DNA of 55,108 nucleotides from Hyphomicrobiaceae bacterium (GTDB lineage Bacteria; Pseudomonadota; Alphaproteobacteria; Rhizobiales; Hyphomicrobiaceae): the NCBI GenBank assembly GCA_002919265.1, contig PKEY01000018.1, forward strand, positions 1 to 55,108, written 5' to 3'. The notes beneath the pieces are model-generated. The model saw only the letters and a program-made list of their open reading frames with translations. It ran no database searches and was not told the DNA's origin. Within the stretch, counting starts at the first letter, position 1. Every line of letters starts with the position of its first letter. A program made the position numbers and the translations under genes. This document shows positions 48,665 to 55,108 of the stretch, piece by piece.

Positions 48665-49822
48665 ATGGCAGACCAACCGGCGTCGGGAATGGGCGCATCG
48701 GCCCCCGACATCCAGCGTGTGCATGTGGCTCTTGGGGATCGGGCCTATGATGTCCTCATCGGGCCGGGGCTGCTGCAGCGGGCGTCTAACTTTATCGAAT
48801 CTGCGCTGGGGGCTTGCCGGTGCGGCATCGTCACGGACGAGAATGTCGCCTCCCGCCACCTGGAAAGCGTTCAACAGGCCCTGGCGGAGTCGAACCGATT
48901 TGTCGGCTCCGTTGTCCTGCCGCCAGGCGAATCAACGAAGTCCTTCACACAGCTCGATCACCTGTGCAGGGAGCTCCTCAGCATGGGGCTCGAACGAAGC
49001 GACGTGGTGATCGCGCTGGGCGGCGGCGTCATCGGCGATCTGGCAGGCTTTGCCGCCAGCATTCTGCGCCGTGGCGTACGGTACGTTCAGGTGCCGACCA
49101 CCTTGCTCGCGCAGGTCGACTCCTCCGTTGGGGGCAAGACAGGCATCAACGCGCCGCAAGGGAAAAATCTGATCGGCTCCTTCCATCAGCCAAGCCTTGT
49201 GCTGGCCGACACGTCCGTCCTCGCCACGTTACCCGAGCGGCAGATGCGAGCCGGCTATGCGGAGGTGGCCAAATATGGCCTGCTCGGCGATGCGACCTTC
49301 TACAATTGGCTCGAAGGCAACTGGCAGAGCCTCTTCCGGCACGAGCCTTCCGCTCTGACCAGGGCCATCGCCCGCTCCGTCGAGATGAAGGCCGAGATTG
49401 TGGTACGCGATGAGACCGAGTCAGGAGACCGGATGCTGCTCAACCTTGGGCACACATTCGGTCACGCGTTGGAGGCGGCCACCAGCTACTCGGACCGGTT
49501 GCTCCACGGCGAGGCTGTTTCCATCGGCATGTGCCTCGCTATCCGATTGTCAGAAGAATTGAATATTTGCCGGCCGCAGACCGCGGCCCGCGTGGCAGCC
49601 CATTTGAAATCCGTGGGCCTGCCGACCGAGCTCGAAGATATTCCCGGCGCTGGCGACTTGCCAGGAGCGGAGGGGCTCCTGGAGCTAATGCGTCAGGACA
49701 AGAAGGTTCGCCAGGGCCGACTGACGCTGATTCTTCTCCGTGAGATCGGGAATGCCTTCGCCACGCGCGAGGTCGAGCCTGCTACGTTGCTCGACTTCCT
49801 GCGGCGGACGCGAGGGGCCTAG
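48665..49822 (+). CDS. aroB: 3-dehydroquinate synthase
   Basis: Converts DAHP to 3-dehydroquinate, second step of the shikimate pathway, using NAD and a divalent metal. The 385-residue protein shows LPPGESTKSF, ALGGGVIGDLAGFAAS, PTTLLAQVDSSVGGKTGIN, the metal-binding Glu in GYAEVAKYGLL and the two His of LNLGHTFGHALE and LLHGEAVSIGM. It ends 2 bases from the convergent bolA gene. Confidence 0.98.
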   Translation: MADQPASGMGASAPDIQRVHVALGDRAYDVLIGPGLLQRASNFIESALGACRCGIVTDENVASRHLESVQQALAESNRFVGSVVLPPGESTKSFTQLDHLCRELLSMGLERSDVVIALGGGVIGDLAGFAASILRRGVRYVQVPTTLLAQVDSSVGGKTGINAPQGKNLIGSFHQPSLVLADTSVLATLPERQMRAGYAEVAKYGLLGDATFYNWLEGNWQSLFRHEPSALTRAIARSVEMKAEIVVRDETESGDRMLLNLGHTFGHALEAATSYSDRLLHGEAVSIGMCLAIRLSEELNICRPQTAARVAAHLKSVGLPTELEDIPGAGDLPGAEGLLELMRQDKKVRQGRLTLILLREIGNAFATREVEPATLLDFLRRTRGA

Positions 49823-49824
49823 CG

Positions 49825-50103
49825 TCAGGGCAGAATGTCCTCCCCCGGCGCGTAGGCCTTGATCGCCAGAGCATGGACCCCACTTCTAAGCTCGTCAGCC
49901 AGCGCCTCGTTCACCATGCGATGACGCTCGAGGCGGGATTTGCCGCGCATCTTCTCTGAAACGACGAGAACCCGGAAATGGCTCTCGCCCGTACCGGGCG
50001 AACTACGGTGACCGGCGTGCAGCTCGCTCTCGTTGATAACGTCAAGACGCACCGGGTCGAGGGCCAGCATCAGCTTCTCTCGTATCCTGCGCTCCATCGA
50101 CAT
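49825..50103 (-). CDS. bolA: BolA family protein
   Basis: A 92-residue BolA-fold protein (MSMERRIREKLMLALDPVRLDVINESELHAGH... with the FRVLVVSEKMRGKSRLERHRMVNEAL core). The conserved His in LHAGH and the C-terminal HALAIKAY block are present. BolA proteins pair with monothiol glutaredoxins in iron-sulfur handling. It is divergent from the J-domain gene and convergent with aroB. Confidence 0.93.
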   Translation of the reverse strand: MSMERRIREKLMLALDPVRLDVINESELHAGHRSSPGTGESHFRVLVVSEKMRGKSRLERHRMVNEALADELRSGVHALAIKAYAPGEDILP

Positions 50104-50227
50104 GGGGTCAGCCTCGCGTTGGCGATAAACGGTAACTGTCTTACTCTATGGCCAGCAGGCCACGCGGCCAATGCGCGCTATGAGACCAGCTTGTGCGGTC
50201 GAAGCCTCGGGATCATACTCCGGCGGC

Positions 50228-50854
50228 ATGAAGCTCGACTCGAAATACTTCGACATGATCCGCATTCACCGCCGTAAGCAGGAGGCGCGTGAAGCGAAGA
50301 ACAACGAGCCGTGCTGTCAGTGGAAGGGATGCACGAACCCGGGCCGTTATCGTGCCCCGATGGGTCGCGGCTACGAAGGGAAGTACTACACGTTCTGTGC
50401 GGAGCACATCCGCCAGTACAACAGCAGCTATAACTACTTCGAAGGGATGTCGAGCGCCGAGGTCGAGCGGTACCTGCAAGGCGTCGTCTACGGCCATCGG
50501 CCGACGTGGAAGGTCGGGGTCAACGCCTGGACCAACGGCACACGGCGCAGCTTGTCACCAGAGGAGCTACGGCGTTTTGCAGAGGGGCGAAGCAACGCAG
50601 ACGCCTACTACTCGTGGCGCGCACGCCAGTCTGGCCGGCAAGAATATCGCCGCGCTCTGAAACCTCTGGAGCGCAAGGCGCTCGAGACGCTCGATTTACC
50701 GGAAACCGCCAGAGGCGAGGAAATCAAGGCGCGTTTCAAGGCGCTCGTAAAGATGCATCATCCCGACGCCAATGGTGGCCAAGGGGGATCCGAGGACAGG
50801 TTGCGCGAAATTATCCAAGCCTATAACTATCTGAAGCAGGCAGGGCTCGTCTGA
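50228..50854 (+). CDS. J-domain protein with N-terminal zinc finger
   Basis: A 208-residue protein. Residues 29-60 hold a Cys/His cluster (Cys29, Cys30, Cys35, Cys57, His60) that looks like a small zinc finger, and the C-terminus (about 150-206) is a J-domain with HPD at 178-180 (KMHHPDANGG). It should recruit DnaK to a client. It sits 92 bases upstream of cobS on the same strand; this order recurs in Rhizobiales as I recall it. A role in assembling the cobaltochelatase is an inference. The ATG at 50228 was chosen from family start and length. Confidence 0.88.
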   Translation: MKLDSKYFDMIRIHRRKQEAREAKNNEPCCQWKGCTNPGRYRAPMGRGYEGKYYTFCAEHIRQYNSSYNYFEGMSSAEVERYLQGVVYGHRPTWKVGVNAWTNGTRRSLSPEELRRFAEGRSNADAYYSWRARQSGRQEYRRALKPLERKALETLDLPETARGEEIKARFKALVKMHHPDANGGQGGSEDRLREIIQAYNYLKQAGLV

Positions 50855-50946
50855 TCTGTCGTCGGCGCTCTGGAAGCAATTTGAGTTCGGTACGGTGCCA
50901 TACGTGCCGGTAAGGAAGCAGAACCGAAATCGGAACAATCATTAAC

Positions 50947-51939
50947 ATGCGTGCCCAAGAGCAAGCCGGGGTGCCCGGCCTCCCGGACATGAAGGTTTCC
51001 GTGCGCCAAGTCTTCGGGATCGACAGCGATCTTGAAGTTCCAGCGTACTCGACACCCACCGAGCATGTGCCGGATCTTGATCCGGACTACCTCTTCAACC
51101 GGGAGGTGACGCTAGCCATTCTCGCCGGCTTCAAGCACAACCGGCGCGTGATGATTCAGGGGTATCACGGGACCGGCAAGTCGACCCACATCGAGCAGGT
51201 TGCGGCCCGGCTCAACTGGCCGTGCGTGCGCGTCAACCTCGACAGCCACGTTAGCCGTATCGACCTTGTTGGCCGTGACGCCATCGTGTTGCGCGACGGC
51301 AAGCAGGTCACCGAATTCAAGGAAGGTATCCTGCCTTGGGCTCTGCAAACTAACACGGCGCTCGTTTTCGACGAGTATGACGCCGGTCGTCCGGACGTGA
51401 TGTTCGTGATCCAGCGCGTGCTCGAGGTGTCGGGCAAGCTGACGCTTCTCGACCAATCGCGCGTGATCCGTCCGCACCCGGCATTCCGCCTGTTTGCGAC
51501 GACGAACACGATCGGTCTCGGCGACACGTCGGGCCTCTACCATGGCACCCAGCAGATCAACCAGGGTCAGATGGACCGCTGGTCCATCGTGTGCACCCTC
51601 AACTATCTGCCGCACGACGACGAAGTGAACATCGTGCTGCAGAAGGTGAAGTCGTTCACCGAGTCCGAAGAGAAGCGGAAGATCGTGTCCAACATGGTCC
51701 GGGTGGCCGACCTGACGCGCAACGCGTTCATCAACGGCGACCTGTCGACCGTGATGAGCCCGCGTACTGTCATCACCTGGGCTGAGAATACGGAGATCTT
51801 CGGCGACATCGGCTTCGCTTTTCGACTGACGTTCCTCAACAAGTGTGACGAGCTCGAGCGGCCGCTGGTGGCCGAGTTCTATCAGCGCTGCTTCGGTGAG
51901 GAGTTGCCCGAAAGCGCCGCCAACGTCGTGCTGAGCTAA
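50947..51939 (+). CDS. cobS: Cobaltochelatase AAA+ subunit CobS
   Basis: ATPase subunit of the aerobic cobaltochelatase CobNST that inserts cobalt into hydrogenobyrinic acid a,c-diamide. The 330-residue protein has Walker [10 protein letters not shown] (72-80), Walker B-like [13 protein letters not shown] and [22 protein letters not shown]. It resembles MoxR/BchI AAA+ proteins. cobT follows after 21 bases. The large catalytic subunit CobN is not in this window. Confidence 0.96.
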   Translation: MRAQEQAGVPGLPDMKVSVRQVFGIDSDLEVPAYSTPTEHVPDLDPDYLFNREVTLAILAGFKHNRRVMIQGYHGTGKSTHIEQVAARLNWPCVRVNLDSHVSRIDLVGRDAIVLRDGKQVTEFKEGILPWALQTNTALVFDEYDAGRPDVMFVIQRVLEVSGKLTLLDQSRVIRPHPAFRLFATTNTIGLGDTSGLYHGTQQINQGQMDRWSIVCTLNYLPHDDEVNIVLQKVKSFTESEEKRKIVSNMVRVADLTRNAFINGDLSTVMSPRTVITWAENTEIFGDIGFAFRLTFLNKCDELERPLVAEFYQRCFGEELPESAANVVLS

Positions 51940-51960
51940 TCGGGAGTCGTATCGAAACCG

Positions 51961-53853
51961 ATGGCGCAAAGCCCTAAGCGCAAGGAATCGCCAGCCGAGC
52001 CATTCAAGCGAGTGCTCGGGCTGGCGGTGCGCGCAATTGCGGGCAACAGCGAACTTCAAGTCGCTTACTCCGCCGGCAAGCCTGAGATCGACGGAAAAAC
52101 GGTGCACTTGCCGGAGCCGTCTCGCATGCCGTCTCCGCGCGAGATCGCTGTCATCCGCGGATGGGCAGACAGCCTGGCACTCGAGGCGGCAGTCCACGAC
52201 AAGAAGATCCACCGCAAGCTCGCCCCGAGCGCCGGCCCAGCGCGCAGTGTCTTCGAGGCCGTGGAGCGTGCTCGGGTCGAGGCGCTCGGCTCCCTCCGCA
52301 TGCCGGGCATGGCGCGGAACCTCGCAGCCAAGATCGAGGATCTTTACGCGCACGGCCAATACGCGAACGTGAAGGACCGGGCCGAAGCGCCGCTGGAAGA
52401 TGCGCTCTCGCTCATCGTTCGGGAGCGGCTTTCCGGCCTGCCGCCGCCCAAGACGGCGCAAGCCCTCGTCGACCTTTGGCGTCCCTGGATCGAGGAGCGT
52501 GCCGGCAAATCGCTCGAACTCATGGAGTCCCTTTACGAAGACCAGGAGGCATTCGGGCGTGTCCTTCGCGACATGCTCCGTCAGCTCGATCTGACCGATG
52601 AGGTCGCCGAGGGGCAGCCGGACGAGGAAAACGCCGAGGACCAGGAGAACCCCGAGGCTGGCGACCAGCAGTCGGAAAGCGCCGAGGAAGCAGCTGAGGG
52701 TCAACAGCAGGCTTCGGAAGATCAGCTAGCCGAAGGCGAGGAAGGCGATTCCGAGGACTCCACCGATCTGGCCGACGCCGACCAGTTTGAGGCCGAGGTC
52801 GAGGGTGAAGAGGAAGCGGAGACCACCCAACCGTGGCGGCCGAATATCTCCGTTCTCGATAACCCCGAGGCGTTTGGCTACCGGGTTTTCACCCGCGCCT
52901 ACGACGAAGAAGTCGCAGCGGAAGATCTTTCCACGCCGGATGAGCTGGAGCGCCTGAGGACATTCCTCGATAAGGAGCTCCGCGCCCTTTCCGGCGCCGT
53001 GGCGCGTCTCGCCAACAGGCTGCAGCGAAAACTGCTCGCGCAGCAGAATCGCGCGTGGGAGTTCGACCTCGATGAAGGCATGCTCGATCCCGCCCGCCTG
53101 ACGCGCGTGATCATCGACCCGACCCATCCGCTTTCGTTCAAGCGCGAGCGGGACACGGACTTCCGCGATACCGTCGTGACGCTCCTGCTCGACAACTCCG
53201 GGAGCATGCGTGGACGGCCGATCATGGTTGCCGCTTGCTGCGCGGACATCCTGGCGCGCACGCTTGAGCGTTGCGGCGTCAAGGTTGAGATCCTCGGCTT
53301 CACGACGCGGGCGTGGAAGGGCGGTCAGTCGCGCGAGCAGTGGCTTGCCGCCGGCAAGCCGCCGAATCCCGGCCGTCTCAACGACCTCCGTCACATCATT
53401 TACAAGTCTGCGGATGCTCCTTGGCGGCGCGCCAAGCGCAATCTCGCTCTAATGATGCGCGAAGGTCTGCTCAAGGAGAACATCGACGGCGAAGCCTTAG
53501 CGTGGGCACATAAGCGGTTGTTGGCGCGCCCTGAGCAGCGCCGCATTCTGATGATGATTTCCGACGGCGCCCCGGTCGACGATTCCACGTTGTCCGTCAA
53601 CTCAGGGTCCTATCTCGAGCAGCATTTGCGCCAGGTGATCCACGAGATCGAAACCCGGTCACCTGTGGAGCTCATCGCCATCGGCATCGGCCACGACGTG
53701 ACGCGCTATTACAAGCGTGCCGTCACGATAACCGATCCTTCGGAGCTGGCCGGCGCCATGACCGACAAGCTTGTCGAGCTGTTCGAAGAGAAGCCGAAGG
53801 AGGTTCGCGGGACGATCCGGCGTTTGCGAGACCGCGGAATTCTTCTGCACTGA
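51961..53853 (+). CDS. cobT: Cobaltochelatase subunit CobT
   Basis: Partner of CobS in the chelatase. The 630-residue protein has an N-terminal helical domain, a long Asp/Glu/Gln-rich acidic stretch (about 212-290) and a C-terminal von Willebrand A domain with the MIDAS motif Asp411-x-Ser413-x-Ser415 ([10 protein letters not shown]). This is the BchD-like layout: an acidic linker between an inactive part and an integrin-type domain. It forms an operon with cobS. Confidence 0.96.
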   Translation: MAQSPKRKESPAEPFKRVLGLAVRAIAGNSELQVAYSAGKPEIDGKTVHLPEPSRMPSPREIAVIRGWADSLALEAAVHDKKIHRKLAPSAGPARSVFEAVERARVEALGSLRMPGMARNLAAKIEDLYAHGQYANVKDRAEAPLEDALSLIVRERLSGLPPPKTAQALVDLWRPWIEERAGKSLELMESLYEDQEAFGRVLRDMLRQLDLTDEVAEGQPDEENAEDQENPEAGDQQSESAEEAAEGQQQASEDQLAEGEEGDSEDSTDLADADQFEAEVEGEEEAETTQPWRPNISVLDNPEAFGYRVFTRAYDEEVAAEDLSTPDELERLRTFLDKELRALSGAVARLANRLQRKLLAQQNRAWEFDLDEGMLDPARLTRVIIDPTHPLSFKRERDTDFRDTVVTLLLDNSGSMRGRPIMVAACCADILARTLERCGVKVEILGFTTRAWKGGQSREQWLAAGKPPNPGRLNDLRHIIYKSADAPWRRAKRNLALMMREGLLKENIDGEALAWAHKRLLARPEQRRILMMISDGAPVDDSTLSVNSGSYLEQHLRQVIHEIETRSPVELIAIGIGHDVTRYYKRAVTITDPSELAGAMTDKLVELFEEKPKEVRGTIRRLRDRGILLH

Positions 53854-53893
53854 CCTTTTGAATGGGGCATGATCGGTGCGGCTGAAGGCGAAG

Positions 53894-54946
53894 ATGCGCC
53901 CCCAAAAGGTGATCGCGCTATTCGCAGCAGCCGCTTTTACCTTAGCGCTTGCCGTCGCCACTGGTCAGGCAGTCGCACAGAAGCCACGCGTTACCGAGAC
54001 AAAATCCATCGAGATCTCGGCGACACCCATCGCCGGCTTTCAGTTTACCGATGCCAATCGAAAGGATTTCGGGCGACTTCGCTGGCGCGGCGGGCTGGTT
54101 TTGAAATCCTCTAGCCCTGATTTCGGCGGCTGGTCCGGTTTGGTCCTGGATCGCGATGGCCGCGATTTTCTGGCTGTGTCCGATTCCGGAGCCTGGCTTA
54201 CCGGCGAATTGATCTACGATGGTGTCCGACCGGTAGGCGTTCGGAACGCCCGTATCGGCCCGTTGAAGGCTCTGAAAGATCGCCCTCTCTTGCGACTTCG
54301 GGACCGCGATGCCGAGGCAGTCACACTTGCGCAGGGCACTCTGCGCAACGGCACAATCCTCGTTGCATTCGAGGGTAACCATCGCATCGGCCGTTTCTCC
54401 ATTAGCAGAAACGGAGTTTCCGGCCCTCAGCAGTACCTCCAGCTTCCCCCAGAAGCGCGCCGCATGAAGTCGAATGAGGGCTTCGAAGCCATCAGTGTTC
54501 TCAAAGGCGGGCGCTACAAGGGTGCTATCATTGCCCTATCCGAAAGGTTCAAGGACGATCGCGGCCACCACACCGGCTGGATCTGGGTCAACGGTGTGCA
54601 GCACAAGTTGCATCTCACCGATATCGGCGGTTTCAACATTACGGACGCGGCAGCCCTGGATGATGGCGGGTTGATCGTGCTCGAGCGGCGTTTCGGCTGG
54701 CTAGAGGGCATCAAGATGCGGCTGCGGCTGGTGAGCCCCGAGGAAATCGCCCCGCGTTCAGTGATGAAGGGCGAGGTGCTGTTTGAGGCCAATATGGGCT
54801 ACCAGATCGACAATCTGGAAGGCGTCGCCGTGCATAGGGGAGAGCAGGGCGAGACGGTCGTCACTCTGATCTCGGACGACAACTTCAATTCGCTGCTGCA
54901 GCGGACTGTCTTGCTTCAATTCACGTTAAAAGCGGCCGAGGACTGA
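53894..54946 (+). CDS. Exported 'esterase-like activity of phytase' domain protein
   Basis: A 350-residue exported protein. The signal peptide (hydrophobic core about 7-22) ends near AVA-Q. The remainder matches the phytase-like esterase domain (PF13449 type) with repeats such as GGWSGLVLDRDGRDFLAVSDSG, SNEGFEAISVL, DAAALDDGGLIVLERRF and DNLEGVAVHRGE, consistent with a beta-propeller. Activity has not been settled for most members. The ATG at 53894 gives the signal peptide; an upstream GTG (53876) is possible. It follows cobT by 40 bases. Confidence 0.87.
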   Translation: MRPQKVIALFAAAAFTLALAVATGQAVAQKPRVTETKSIEISATPIAGFQFTDANRKDFGRLRWRGGLVLKSSSPDFGGWSGLVLDRDGRDFLAVSDSGAWLTGELIYDGVRPVGVRNARIGPLKALKDRPLLRLRDRDAEAVTLAQGTLRNGTILVAFEGNHRIGRFSISRNGVSGPQQYLQLPPEARRMKSNEGFEAISVLKGGRYKGAIIALSERFKDDRGHHTGWIWVNGVQHKLHLTDIGGFNITDAAALDDGGLIVLERRFGWLEGIKMRLRLVSPEEIAPRSVMKGEVLFEANMGYQIDNLEGVAVHRGEQGETVVTLISDDNFNSLLQRTVLLQFTLKAAED

Positions 54947-54957
54947 TCGGCCGCTTT
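54932..54957. terminator. Terminator-like hairpin over the stop codon
   Basis: GCGGCCG (54932-54938) pairs with CGGCCGC (54948-54954), followed by TTT; the loop contains the stop codon of the esterase-like gene. AAAA precedes the stem, so it could also act on the convergent rpmB transcript. Confidence 0.65.
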
Positions 54958-54986
54958 CTCCAGCACGCTCCGAAAAGCCGATTGTC

Positions 54987-55108
54987 TTACGCCGCAGGTT
55001 GAGCCTGCTGCTCGGCGTTGTTTTTCGCCTTCAGAATTTCGCGCTTCAGGCGCCGGCAACGGTCGGAGAGCTCCTCGTCGCGAGCCTTGAGCAGATAAGC
55101 GTCCAAGC
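54987..55108 (-). CDS. rpmB: Ribosomal protein bL28, 3' end (partial)
   Basis: The window cuts off the start. The last 40 residues read LDAYLLKARDEELSD then RCRRLKREILKAKNNAEQ, ending QAQPAA-stop. This matches the C-terminus of alphaproteobacterial bL28, where a GLDAFLLKA-type segment is followed by a basic helix and an Ala-rich tail. It is convergent with the esterase-like gene. Confidence 0.85.
   Translation of the reverse strand, partial: LDAYLLKARDEELSDRCRRLKREILKAKNNAEQQAQPAA

Noticed and set aside
51112-52704. 530-codon open frame on the minus strand opposite cobS and cobT
   Set aside because: It spans two certain genes on the other strand and has shadow-type composition.

Overview
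The window reads as core chromosome of a GC-rich alphaproteobacterium, most likely Hyphomicrobiales (Rhizobiales) and possibly Hyphomicrobiaceae-like. This rests on gene content and gene order, not on a 16S or tree result. Supporting signs are the aerobic cobaltochelatase pair cobS-cobT next to a J-domain gene and bolA, the block xerD / unknown exported protein / tiny membrane protein / aroK-aroB, comF-grxC-nitrilase-DUF1178, an NDUFAF5-like methyltransferase, separate hrcA-grpE and dnaK-dnaJ pairs, and one full CtrA-type box. About 56 protein genes are supported. No rRNA, tRNA, CRISPR array, prophage or insertion sequence was found.

Layout. 0-8.3 kb: asd, the comF-grxC-nitrilase-DUF1178 run, two methyltransferases, and leuC behind a hairpin-rich leader that ends in a strong intrinsic terminator. 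7.4-16 kb, minus strand: lysR, trxB, radC, map, a lone carbamoyltransferase and secA. 16.3-22.9 kb, plus strand: an exported parvulin, argJ, mutT, three poorly known small proteins (one ACT-like, two with HExxH motifs), leuD and a formamidase-family enzyme. 22.9-30.4 kb, mainly minus: an M20 peptidase and the chaperone genes dnaJ, dnaK, grpE and hrcA, with alkB inserted in the opposite direction.

30.5-34.7 kb, plus strand: rph, a VOC protein, rdgB, hemW, a DedA/YqaA-like membrane protein and dsbB. 34.7-35.7 kb: about 950 bases with no convincing gene but clear hairpins and a tandem repeat. 35.7-41.5 kb: a 69-residue protein, an HNH nuclease, a carboxylesterase, alkA, gluQ, a CtrA-box-preceded membrane protein, trmD and an rplS with an unusual C-terminal domain. 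41.5-47.8 kb, minus: alpha/beta hydrolase, L,D-transpeptidase lipoprotein, accA, xerD, a 612-residue exported protein and a 47-residue membrane protein. 48-55.1 kb: aroK, aroB, bolA, J-domain protein, cobS, cobT, an esterase-like protein and the 3' end of rpmB.

Most genes serve amino-acid synthesis (Leu, Arg, Lys/Thr/Met, aromatic), protein quality control and export, redox balance, nucleotide and DNA repair, and translation. The points most worth a second look are the leuC leader, the bL19 C-terminal fusion, the CtrA box, the structured non-coding interval near 35.4 kb, the zinc-finger J-domain protein beside cobST, and the small 19-20.7 kb cluster of uncharacterised proteins.
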